Below are positions 17,243-24,527 of a stretch of 64,000 nucleotides of DNA, piece after piece. Location of the stretch: contig NZ_CP084261.1 in the NCBI RefSeq assembly GCF_022879575.1, positions 682,001 through 746,000 on the forward strand, read 5' to 3'. The stretch's first letter is position 1, and each line of letters starts with the position of its first letter. Made by a program: the position numbers and the translations under genes. The notes under the pieces were generated by a model. It had not been told where the DNA came from and searched no databases. It saw nothing but the letters and a program-made list of their open reading frames with translations. This DNA is from Caballeronia sp. SL2Y3 (GTDB lineage Bacteria > Pseudomonadota > Gammaproteobacteria > Burkholderiales > Burkholderiaceae).

Positions 17243-17934
17243 TACAGAACCTCGCCTTCGGCCAGCATGCCGGCTGCGCGCAGTTCCTTGTCGAGCCAGC
17301 CGGGACGCACATCGCCCTTGTGGATCGCCGCGATACGCGCCGTTTCCATATCCAGCTTCTTTTGCGCGAGTTCGACGATGCGCGCGACATCCGCACGCGG
17401 AATCACGACGACGCCATCGGCATCGCCGACCACGAGATCGCCGGGATTGACCGCCGTGCCGCCCGCGGAAATCGGGTGGTTGACGAGACCGGCCACGCTC
17501 TTGGTCGGGCCGCACGGATTCAGGCCCGCGGAGAAGATCGGATAGTCGCCGTTTGCGAGTTCGTGGGCGTCGCGCACCGCTGCGTCGATCACGATGCCCG
17601 CGATGCCGCTGACCTTCGCCTGCGTCGCCATGATCTCGCCGATTAGCGCGCAGCTCACGTCGCCCTTGCCGTCCACGACGATCACGTCGCCCGGCTTCGC
17701 GACTGCCAGTGCGGCGTGGATCGCGAGATTGTCGCCTTGTCGCACCTCGACGGTGATCGCCGGTCCCGCGACTTTCATCTTCGGCGACAGCGGCTTCACG
17801 CGGCCGTGCACGGTGCCGCGCCGGCCTGCGACGTCGGCGAGGATGGCGGCCTGGAACTTCGCCGCAGCTTGTACGAGTTCGGGTGAAACGCGCTCGATGT
17901 CGCGGATGATCGATTGATTCGTGTCGGTGCTCAT
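17242..17934 (-). CDS. RraA-like protein / 4-hydroxy-4-methyl-2-oxoglutarate aldolase family
   Basis: 230 residues. Family segments are ILADVAGRRGTVHG, AITVEVRQGDNLAIH, GDVIVVDGKGDVSCALIGEIM and GIVIDAAVRDAHEL, the last holding the Arg-Asp pair used in HMG/CHA aldolases for metal and oxaloacetate-enolate binding. Longer than the 161-residue RNase E regulator RraA, and in a catabolic operon, so an aldolase of the protocatechuate 4,5-cleavage type is more likely than RNase E control. First gene of the minus-strand operon; the GAGG site is 8 bp before ATG. Confidence 0.88.
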   Translation of the reverse strand: MSTDTNQSIIRDIERVSPELVQAAAKFQAAILADVAGRRGTVHGRVKPLSPKMKVAGPAITVEVRQGDNLAIHAALAVAKPGDVIVVDGKGDVSCALIGEIMATQAKVSGIAGIVIDAAVRDAHELANGDYPIFSAGLNPCGPTKSVAGLVNHPISAGGTAVNPGDLVVGDADGVVVIPRADVARIVELAQKKLDMETARIAAIHKGDVRPGWLDKELRAAGMLAEGEVL

Positions 17935-17952
17935 GGACTAACCTCAGGGAGA

Positions 17953-17969
17953 GTTGTACTCTGTGCAAC
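17953..17969. promoter_or_regulatory. Candidate IclR operator in the divergent promoter
   Basis: GTTGTACTCTGTGCAAC has 7-bp arms matching at 6 of 7 positions around TCT. It lies 19 bp upstream of the RraA-like start, where a repressor or activator of the catabolic operon would act. A related half site TGTACA occurs at about 18062-18067 near the IclR gene. The same 165-bp intergenic region also holds TTAACGC/GCGTTAA arms (17994-18000 and 18023-18029) and AAGTG/CACTT arms (17981-17994). The assignment to IclR is inference. Confidence 0.45.
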
Positions 17970-18099
17970 TGTGGTGTACGAAGTGAAACCACTTTAACGC
18001 GCGCTCGATGTGCGAGCCAGTAGCGTTAACCCTTTTACGGTGCGCACCATCGTTTTACTGTGTACAATGCGTCGAAAGGATGAACGTCAAGGGGACGAG

Positions 18100-18828
18100 A
18101 TGGGAAACGACGGTGTGGTCGCGGTGGAACGAGCGCTCGGCCTGCTCGATTGCTTCAGGCTCGGCAAAGAGAAACTCTCGCTTGCTGCGCTCGCAAGCGC
18201 GTCGGGCATGCACAAGACGACGGTTTATCGGCTAATGAACTCGCTCGAGCGCATGGGTTACGTCGTGCGTTCCGACGACGGCATGTATGGACTCGGCGCG
18301 CGCGTGCTTTATCTAGGCAAGCTGTATGAGCAGTCGTTTCATCTGTCGTCAGTGGTGGAGCCCATACTCTTCGCGCTCGCGGCGCAAACGAAGGAAAGCG
18401 CCTCGTATTACGTGCTCGAGAAGAACCAGCGTCTATGCCTGTTCCGGGCGGAGCCGTCCGAGGGTCTGCGCGAGACCCGGCTCGCGGGAACATCGCTTCC
18501 GCTCGACGACACCGCTATCGGCCAGGTGATCCGTTACTGGGGACTGCACGAACCGATCTTTTCCGAGCCGCCGCAGATTCCTCTTTTCACCTCGGGCGCG
18601 CGTGATGTTCATACGGCGGCGTTCGCCACGCCCGTGTTCGGCCCCGACGAAGAATTCATGGCCGCGTTGACGCTATCCGGCCCGGCCTCGCGCTTGAACG
18701 CGGCGCGTGAAACGGGCGAGCTGATTGCGCCGCAACTTCAGGCTGCGTCCGATCTTTCTCGACGGCTCGGGGCGAGCATGGCGTTTTGCGAGCGCATGTA
18801 CGGCACCGGCGAGCGCCGTCAGGCCTGA
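18100..18828 (+). CDS. IclR-family transcriptional regulator of the divergent catabolic operon
   Basis: 242 residues from the ATG at 18100, chosen for its AAGGGGACGAG ribosome-binding site; an in-frame ATG at 18067 lacks one. The N-terminal HTH (AVERALGLLDCFRLG to TTVYRLMNSLERMGYV) is followed by the ligand domain with ETRLAGTSLPLDDTAIGQV. It is divergent from the ten-gene operon starting at 17934, with palindromes between them. It probably controls both, sensing an operon substrate or intermediate. Confidence 0.92.
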   Translation: MGNDGVVAVERALGLLDCFRLGKEKLSLAALASASGMHKTTVYRLMNSLERMGYVVRSDDGMYGLGARVLYLGKLYEQSFHLSSVVEPILFALAAQTKESASYYVLEKNQRLCLFRAEPSEGLRETRLAGTSLPLDDTAIGQVIRYWGLHEPIFSEPPQIPLFTSGARDVHTAAFATPVFGPDEEFMAALTLSGPASRLNAARETGELIAPQLQAASDLSRRLGASMAFCERMYGTGERRQA

Positions 18829-18855
18829 ACTCACGCAGCGGCCGAATCGGCAGAT

Positions 18856-19566
18856 TCACGGCGCCGCGCCAAGCAACGCGCTGGCAGCGAGCGCGTCGTC
18901 GAAGAGTTGCGAGCGGATACGCTCATCGTCCACATCGAAGTGGCCTATCACGCCCGAAAGCGTCAACACGCCGACGAACGCATCGGACATACCGAAAAGC
19001 GGCGCGGCCATCGACGCGAGCAGCGGGTCGCCGACGCCCGACGAAGAAGCGATGCCCGCCACGCCCGCGCTCGCGAATGCCTGCACGGTTTTGCGCTCGA
19101 AGCGTTTGAAAGCGAGACTGGACGCCGACTTGTCCATTGGACGCCGCGTGCCGGCGCGGATCGCCACGCGAACATCGCGCTCGGGTTCCGCCCGCAGCAG
19201 ACAAAGCCGCGAGTCGCCGTCCCGCACATAGACTGACGCACTGGCGCCGGTTTTCTCGCTGAGCCGCTCGACGACCGGCTGCAATGTGGTCACAAGACCC
19301 ACGCTGCTTTCGAATGCGCGGCCGAGTTGAGCGGCCTTGTAGCCCAACCGGTACATGCCGTTTTGCTCCTTGTGCACGAAGCCGCGCGCTTCGAGCGAGA
19401 GCATGTACCGCAAGATCACGCTCTTGAAGAGCCCCGTTCGCTCCTCCAGCTCCGACAGCGACCGGCCGCCAGGCTGACCCAGAAACGCTTCGAGCAAGGA
19501 AAGCGTTCTGTCGACTGCGGCCACTGACCGGTCTATTTGTTCGTCATCCTTATTGTTCGACTTCAT
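18856..19566 (-). CDS. IclR-family transcriptional regulator
   Basis: 236 residues. The HTH domain SVAAVDRTLSLLEAFLG to SVILRYMLSLEARGFV is followed by a ligand domain with RVAIRAGTRRPMDKSASSLAF. Its start overlaps the stop of the hydroxyacid oxidase (ATGA at 19563-19566), so regulator and oxidase are made together. It converges with the other IclR gene; their stops are about 27 bp apart. It is the third IclR regulator within 19 kb. Confidence 0.92.
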   Translation of the reverse strand: MKSNNKDDEQIDRSVAAVDRTLSLLEAFLGQPGGRSLSELEERTGLFKSVILRYMLSLEARGFVHKEQNGMYRLGYKAAQLGRAFESSVGLVTTLQPVVERLSEKTGASASVYVRDGDSRLCLLRAEPERDVRVAIRAGTRRPMDKSASSLAFKRFERKTVQAFASAGVAGIASSSGVGDPLLASMAAPLFGMSDAFVGVLTLSGVIGHFDVDDERIRSQLFDDALAASALLGAAP

Positions 19567-20795
19567 TGCCTATCCCTTTGGCTTGCAGCCACGCCTTCCG
19601 GCAACCTGATCAGGACGTCCGGTGTCAATTCGTCGATGCTGACGACGCCGAGCAAGCCGAGATTGCGTTGCACCTCTGCTTGCAGGATGCCGATAGCATG
19701 CGCGACGCCCGCCTTGCCGGCCACCGAGGCGGCATAGTTGAACGGCCGGCCGACGAAGACGAAATCCGCGCCGAGCGCCAGTGCCTTCAAAACATCGGTG
19801 CCCCGCCGGATGCCTCCGTCGATCATCACGGCGATGTCGTGACCGACTGCATCCGCGATTCCAGGCAGCACGCGAAGCGGCGCGGCGGTGCCGTCCAGTT
19901 GTCGCCCGCCGTGGTTCGAGACGATGATTCCATCGGCGCCGTGATCGCGCGCGGCGATCGCATCGTCGGTTGCCATGATGCCCTTGATCACGAGCTTTCC
20001 CTTCCATTGCGCCCGGATCTGACGCACATGACTCCAGTTCAGGTGGTCCTTCGCGCCGAAATCGCGCACGACGCGGCCCGAGAAAATGGGCGCGCCTCTC
20101 GTCGCATACGAGTTCTCGAAGTGCGGCATGCCGTGGTTGACGAGCGTTCTGAGCGCGGTGCCGAAGAGCCATCGAGGGCGCGTGACGCCGTCCCACGCGA
20201 GCCGCATGCTCGGCTTCAGCGGCGTCGAAAAGCCCGTGCGGATATTGTTCTCGCGATTGGCCAGCACGGCCGTGTCCACTGTCAGAACAAGCGTGTCGTA
20301 GCCGGCGCGTTCGACACGTTCGATCAGCGCGCGAATCTTCTCGGGTTCGCCCGGAAGATAGGCCTGAAACCACGTGCCGGACGCTTCCTTGACGACTGTC
20401 TCGAGAGGAATGAGCGACGAGCCGCTCATGATCATCGGGATGCCGGCTTCGCGAGCGGCTTGTGCTTGAACGAGGTCGCCACGGTAAGCGGACAACGCGG
20501 AAATGCCCATCGGCGCGATGCCGAACGGAGCGCGATAGGTTTTGCCGAGCAGTGTCGTCGCTTGCGTGCGCCGGGATACGTCTCGAAGCACGCGCGTGAC
20601 GAAGCGATATTCCGAATACGCCCGTTCGTTGTCGTCCAGCGATGCGTTGCGCTCGGCTGCACCCGAGATGTACCCAAATATGGGGCGCGGAAGATGCCGC
20701 CGCGCGGCGATCTCGAAGTCATCGAGCGACAAGTATCGCCGCAACGCCTTGGGAACCGGCTGTGCCGGAGCTTGCTTGGTTGGTTCCGCTTTCAT
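19563..20795 (-). CDS. FMN-dependent alpha-hydroxyacid oxidase/dehydrogenase
   Basis: 410 residues from the ATG at 20795 (AGAGGCGGGC upstream). The sequence has the full glycolate oxidase / L-lactate dehydrogenase signature. It reads FGYISGAAERNAS, APFGIAPMGIS, LVIKGIMATDDA with the FMN-contacting Lys, the catalytic SNHGGRQLDG with His and Arg, and DGGIRRGTDVLKALALGADFVFVGRP. It oxidises an L-2-hydroxyacid to a 2-oxoacid. Coupling to its own IclR gene and proximity to the operon with a D-specific hydroxyacid dehydrogenase suggest both stereoisomers of a hydroxy acid are handled here. Confidence 0.92.
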   Translation of the reverse strand: MKAEPTKQAPAQPVPKALRRYLSLDDFEIAARRHLPRPIFGYISGAAERNASLDDNERAYSEYRFVTRVLRDVSRRTQATTLLGKTYRAPFGIAPMGISALSAYRGDLVQAQAAREAGIPMIMSGSSLIPLETVVKEASGTWFQAYLPGEPEKIRALIERVERAGYDTLVLTVDTAVLANRENNIRTGFSTPLKPSMRLAWDGVTRPRWLFGTALRTLVNHGMPHFENSYATRGAPIFSGRVVRDFGAKDHLNWSHVRQIRAQWKGKLVIKGIMATDDAIAARDHGADGIIVSNHGGRQLDGTAAPLRVLPGIADAVGHDIAVMIDGGIRRGTDVLKALALGADFVFVGRPFNYAASVAGKAGVAHAIGILQAEVQRNLGLLGVVSIDELTPDVLIRLPEGVAASQRDRQ

Positions 20796-20907
20796 TGCCC
20801 GCCTCTCGGATGCACGCATGCCAGCAGAGGCAAGACATCCATGCTGATTCGTGGACCGCTCCGCGTATTGACGACCGCGCCGTGGTTTCCAAGATCATAA
20901 CGCCGTT

Positions 20908-21126
20908 ATGAAAACTGCACAACGGCTCGCAGCGCACGATCTGCTCAGGGCAGGCTTGTGCGGGGGCCACATGCCGCGCCATATGGTTGCTGAAGACCTC
21001 GCGAAAGGAACGCTTGTCGAACTCCAGCGGCACGCATGGCACATGCGTCCGCTCTCCTTCATGCTGTCGCAGCGGCGCGAGTACTCTCTTTCCGATCGCC
21101 AGAGCTGCACGAAGGTTGCTATTCGA
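20908..21126 (+). pseudogene. C-terminal remnant of a LysR-type regulator
   Basis: The plus frame reads AHDLLRAGLCGGHMPRHMV, then AEDLAKGTLVEL and RPLSFMLSQRREYSLSDRQS. This is the end of a LysR substrate-binding domain (LLRAGLGWG.MP.H.V..DLA.G.LV.L). No helix-turn-helix or first half of the effector domain is present upstream, where the oxidase gene starts on the other strand. After about codon 70 the similarity is lost. It is a gene fragment left behind by deletion or rearrangement. Confidence 0.6.
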
Positions 21127-21532
21127 AGCGCGGTCCTACGCTCAACTAAGAAAGCCAGAAGGCCCGCCAATCCTGAGGAACGGCCAGTACGGCCTGGCGT
21201 TGGTCGGGCGGCGGACATCCGCAAAGCAGATAGCGTGTTGCGCCTACAGCCGCGACCAGATTACCTTAAGCTGACGCTCCCACTGAACCGGTAATCGGGC
21301 TCATCGCCCTCCTCTAGCGAGTCGGTCCAGTTCGCGCATCGACATCGTGATAGTCGCAGTCGTGTTCATGGCCCGCGCGCCAGACACGCTTGTCCGGCCA
21401 CGAACCTAGGGCAACATGCGACATCTCCACTTGCCAGAAACACGACCTTTGGACTTGGGACGTACAGACGGTCGTTCTATGAAAACGGTATTGCCAACTT
21501 ACGTCGAGCGCCGAAGCGCTCACGTTCCGCCC
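21127..21532. other. Gene-free stretch between the LysR remnant and the GH15 gene
   Basis: About 400 bp in which no frame shows recognisable protein sequence. I see no clear terminator, tRNA or repeat. Together with the LysR fragment it makes an eroded 740-bp interval, probably a former gene region. Confidence 0.4.
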
Positions 21533-23377
21533 TCAGGTCCACGGCACATGGGTACGATCCAGATCCCGATCCAGCTGATACGCCGCACTGATCAGCGCCA
21601 GATGCGTCAGCGCCTGCGGGAAATTGCCGAGGGCCGCGCCGTTGGTCGCGACTTCTTCCGAGAACAGCCCGAGATGGTTCGCGTAGGCGAGCATCTTCTC
21701 GAACACGAGCCGCCCTTCATCCACGCGCCCCGAGCGTGCAAGCGCCTCCGCATACCAGAACGAACACGCGCTGAAGCCGCCTTCCATGCCAGGAAGACCG
21801 TCGAGCGTCGTGCCGCGCGTATAGCGAAAAATCAGCGGATCGACGCGCAAATCGCGGCCGATGGCATCCAGCGTGCCCGTCCAGCGCGGATCCTTCGGGC
21901 CGATGAAGCGCACGAGCGGCATCATCAACGCGGATGCATCGAGCGTCGATGAGCCCGGCGTCTGCACGAACGACTGAAGCTCTTCGTTGAAGAAATTCTC
22001 GTGTATGTCGCGATGAATGTCGTCGCGCGTCTGAAACCATGTCGGCAGCGGCGCGGGAAGCGAGCGCTTTTGCGCAAGACGCAGCGCGCGATCCACCGTG
22101 ACCCAGCACATCAGCCGCGAATGCAGCAGCGGCCGCTTGCCGTTGCGGAATTCCCATATGCCGTGGTCGGCCTCGCGCCAATGCTGCACGACATAGTCGA
22201 CCGTGCGGGTCACATGCTGCCAGCCTTGGTACGAAGTCGCCGCGCCGTATTTGTTGTAGAGATAAACCGAGTCGAGCAGCGCGCCATAGACATCGAGCTG
22301 GGTCTGTCCGCGCGCGCCGTTGCCCACGACGAGCTCGCCCGGCTCCGACTCGCCAAGCGTCGAGAGTTGCGTTTCTTCGGGCGCGGGCTCGCCGTCCACT
22401 GCATACATGACGGCAAGCGATCCGTCCGAACTGCAATCGCGATTGCGCTCGGCAATCCAGCGCATGAAGCGCTCGGCCTCGCCTGTATAGCCGAGACGCA
22501 GGAGCGCATAGACCGAGAATGCGGCGTCGCGAATCCATGTGTAGCGATAGTCCCACCGGCGCGACCCGTCTTGCGCTTCCGGCAAACCGAACGTCGGCGC
22601 CGCGACGATCGCGCCGTGATCGTCCGAACTCAGCAGCTTCAGCGTCAGCGCGGAACGCAGCACGACTTCGCGATATCGTCCGCGATAGGTCGAGCGAGAC
22701 GACCATTCCTTCCAGAACGCGATGGTCTCGTGCAACATGCCGTCGAACTTCTCTTTGGTGTCGAGCTTCGGCATGTCATCGACCGCGCCCAGCGCGAAGC
22801 AGGCCGAATCGCCCTCTTTCATGTCGAGCGTCGCGCGTACGCCATCTTGCTCGATGGACAGCGGCACGCTCGCGCGCAGTTCCAGCGGCGTGCCGTTGTC
22901 GGCTCTCGCGAACCGCACGCCCTTCTCTACCGCATGCGCCGTGTGCCGAACACGCGCATAGTCGAAGCGCGGATCGCACCGGACATCCAGTGTCATGCGG
23001 CCGTACACGATGCGCACGATGCGCATCACGCAATTGGGCACCGCATCGACGCGTGCTTCGGAAGACGGCACGGGCATCAGGTCGAGCAACTCGCAGACGC
23101 CCTCGCCCGTCATGAAGCGCGTGAGCAGCACGTTCGTCTCGGGCAGATACATCTGCTTGACGTTGGCATCGCAGTCGCGCGGGGAGATCGCGAAAGCGCC
23201 ACCGTGCTCGTCGTCGAGGAGCGACGCGAACAGCGTGGGCGAATCGACGCGGGGAAAACACATGAAGTCGATCGTGCCGCGCACCGACACCAGCGCCGCC
23301 GTCTTCATGTTGCCGATTACGCCGCGCGCATCGATGGGCAGAACGGCGGGCGGAATCTGCTGCGATGGATGGCCCAA
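21533..23377 (-). CDS. Glycoside hydrolase family 15 protein (glucoamylase/trehalase-like)
   Basis: 614 residues, the usual size for bacterial GH15-like proteins. An N-terminal beta-sandwich (VIGNMKTAALVSVRGTIDFMC) is followed by an (alpha/alpha)6 barrel with the hallmark RRWDYRYTWIRDAAFSVYALLRLG and later GMEGGFSACSFWYAEAL. No signal peptide is seen, so it acts in the cytoplasm, probably on alpha-glucans or trehalose. The closest well-studied functions are glucoamylase, glucodextranase and the mycobacterial-type trehalase; the substrate cannot be fixed from sequence. Confidence 0.9.
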   Translation of the reverse strand: MGHPSQQIPPAVLPIDARGVIGNMKTAALVSVRGTIDFMCFPRVDSPTLFASLLDDEHGGAFAISPRDCDANVKQMYLPETNVLLTRFMTGEGVCELLDLMPVPSSEARVDAVPNCVMRIVRIVYGRMTLDVRCDPRFDYARVRHTAHAVEKGVRFARADNGTPLELRASVPLSIEQDGVRATLDMKEGDSACFALGAVDDMPKLDTKEKFDGMLHETIAFWKEWSSRSTYRGRYREVVLRSALTLKLLSSDDHGAIVAAPTFGLPEAQDGSRRWDYRYTWIRDAAFSVYALLRLGYTGEAERFMRWIAERNRDCSSDGSLAVMYAVDGEPAPEETQLSTLGESEPGELVVGNGARGQTQLDVYGALLDSVYLYNKYGAATSYQGWQHVTRTVDYVVQHWREADHGIWEFRNGKRPLLHSRLMCWVTVDRALRLAQKRSLPAPLPTWFQTRDDIHRDIHENFFNEELQSFVQTPGSSTLDASALMMPLVRFIGPKDPRWTGTLDAIGRDLRVDPLIFRYTRGTTLDGLPGMEGGFSACSFWYAEALARSGRVDEGRLVFEKMLAYANHLGLFSEEVATNGAALGNFPQALTHLALISAAYQLDRDLDRTHVPWT

Positions 23378-23427
23378 GGGAGTGTGCTCCGGCTTGAAGT
23401 TTGAAGCCGATGAGCAAGGGACATTCC

Positions 23428-23447
23428 CGCGTCGCGTCGCGTCGCGT
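23428..23447. repeat. Short CGCGT tandem repeat (4 copies)
   Basis: Four perfect copies of the pentamer CGCGT lie between the GH15 start and the small membrane protein gene. It is too short to be more than a slippage-prone tract, but it sits in the probable promoter or leader region of the GH15 gene. Confidence 0.6.
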
Positions 23448-23481
23448 CCAGGACAAACGTTAGACGCGACGATGTTCGAGC

Positions 23482-23712
23482 TTAACGCGCTGCGGTCGTA
23501 TCGTTCGGGCCGGAGACGGGCTGCATCGGCGCTGCCGTGAAGGCCGCTTCGCTCGCGTGCATGTCTTGCGTTGCGACGGCGTCGTGCGTCGTCGGCATGT
23601 CGATGCCGGCGTGATGCGACGACCTGCCGTAGCTCGCGATATAAAGCGTCACCGCGACGGCCACGCCCACGAGCACCGCGACCACGGCCACGCCCGATGA
23701 CTTGCGCTTCAT
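23482..23712 (-). CDS. Small single-TM protein of unknown function
   Basis: 76 residues from the ATG at 23712 with a GGGGATGA ribosome-binding site. One N-terminal membrane segment (VAVVAVLVGVAVAVTLYIA) follows a positive MKRKSSG start. The rest is a short, Ala/Thr/Met/His-containing tail (HHAGIDMPTTHDAV, DMHASEAA, MQPVSG) predicted to face the periplasm. The Met/His content and proximity to a Cys-rich copper-type protein are compatible with metal contact, but this is only a guess. Confidence 0.65.
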   Translation of the reverse strand: MKRKSSGVAVVAVLVGVAVAVTLYIASYGRSSHHAGIDMPTTHDAVATQDMHASEAAFTAAPMQPVSGPNDTTAAR

Positions 23713-23836
23713 CTCATCCCCATTTCGTGTTCGTGGGTGAAGATAGCATCGATGCGCGACGCGCACCGTGTGGCGACGCGCATTCGCTCGCGGGGAAATT
23801 TGTTTGTCGCGTCAGATGGATAGCAAGCGGGTCCCG

Positions 23837-23877
23837 AGCTTGTCCACAGAGTTGAACACAGAAACTGTGGATAAGCT
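23837..23877. promoter_or_regulatory. Inverted pair of DnaA-box-like 9-mers forming a 12-bp dyad
   Basis: AGCTTGTCCACA (23837-23848) and TGTGGATAAGCT (23866-23877) are inverted copies differing at one base, separated by 17 bp. The right copy contains the consensus DnaA box TTATCCACA on the minus strand; the left copy has the near-consensus TTGTCCACA. No T-run follows, so a rho-independent terminator is unlikely. It lies 30 bp downstream of the Cys-rich gene and 125 bp upstream of the small membrane protein gene. It could be a DnaA-regulated promoter or titration site. Confidence 0.5.
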
Positions 23878-23907
23878 CTGCGCGAGATCCCGGCTTGCTG
23901 CCGTGTC

Positions 23908-24225
23908 TTACATCGCCCGGCAAGCCTCCGCGCACTTCCGGCACGCGTCGCTGCACGCCTGGCAATGGCTCGCGGTATGACGGCTGCATTCGTCGGCGCA
24001 TGCATCGCAGATTCGCGCGCACAGGTCGCAGAAATCGCGCATGAACTGCGTGTCGCGCGCAAGCGATTCCGACGTGAAGCGGCACAGCGCCGCGCAGTCG
24101 AGATCGAGACGAATGCACTTCTCCATCTCCGGCAGATGGCCTTCCGCAATGCACGCCGAGGCGCAGTTGTCGCAAGCGGCGGCGCATCGGTCCAGCGCGG
24201 CGATACAGTCGATATAGTCGCTCAT
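23908..24225 (-). CDS. Cys-rich four-helix-bundle copper-binding protein (DUF326/Csp-like)
   Basis: 105 residues containing 18 cysteines in CxxxC and CxxC spacings along four helices: DRCAAACDNCASAC, KCIRLDLDCAALC, DFCDLCARICDACADEC and HCQACSDACRKCAEAC. This is the ferredoxin-like/copper storage pattern of the DUF326 and Csp families, in which the bundle core binds many Cu(I) ions. No export signal is visible, so it resembles the cytosolic Csp3 type. A copper storage or buffering role is inferred from family knowledge. Confidence 0.85.
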   Translation of the reverse strand: MSDYIDCIAALDRCAAACDNCASACIAEGHLPEMEKCIRLDLDCAALCRFTSESLARDTQFMRDFCDLCARICDACADECSRHTASHCQACSDACRKCAEACRAM

Positions 24226-24252
24226 TCGGCAAATCCTCGTCAGATAGTTGGA

Positions 24253-24453
24253 CTAGTCGCGCGTCGATTGCGGCGGCACCGGGTTGTTGTCCTGCGCGGT
24301 CGGCAGCGCGTTCTCGCTCGCGGGATGCTTCTGCTTTTCGCGGGCATCGAGTTTCTCTTGCCGCGTATCGCCGGAAGCAGGCGCGCCCACCGGTTCGTCC
24401 ATGTCGTCGGCCGTTGCGCGTGGGCCGTCGTTATCGCCTGAAACCTGAGTCAT
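24253..24453 (-). CDS. Small hydrophilic hypothetical protein
   Basis: 66 residues from the ATG at 24453, which has a strong AAAGGAGGG ribosome-binding site, so translation is likely. The sequence is polar, Asp/Pro/Glu rich and apparently disordered (ADDMDEPVGAPASGDTRQEK, then LDAREKQKHPASENA). No signal, membrane segment or cysteine. It lies 27 bp upstream of the Cys-rich gene on the same strand and is probably co-transcribed. Function unknown. Confidence 0.6.
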   Translation of the reverse strand: MTQVSGDNDGPRATADDMDEPVGAPASGDTRQEKLDAREKQKHPASENALPTAQDNNPVPPQSTRD

Positions 24454-24527
24454 GCTGCCCTCCTTTGGCGTAGTCATCGTTCGTGAATGGCCCAGCAAGC
24501 CACGGTCCCGTGCCGGCGCGCAATGCG

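Noticed and set aside
23837..23877. Replication origin
   Set aside because: Only two DnaA-type boxes, no AT-rich unwinding region and no dnaA, repA or parAB genes nearby.
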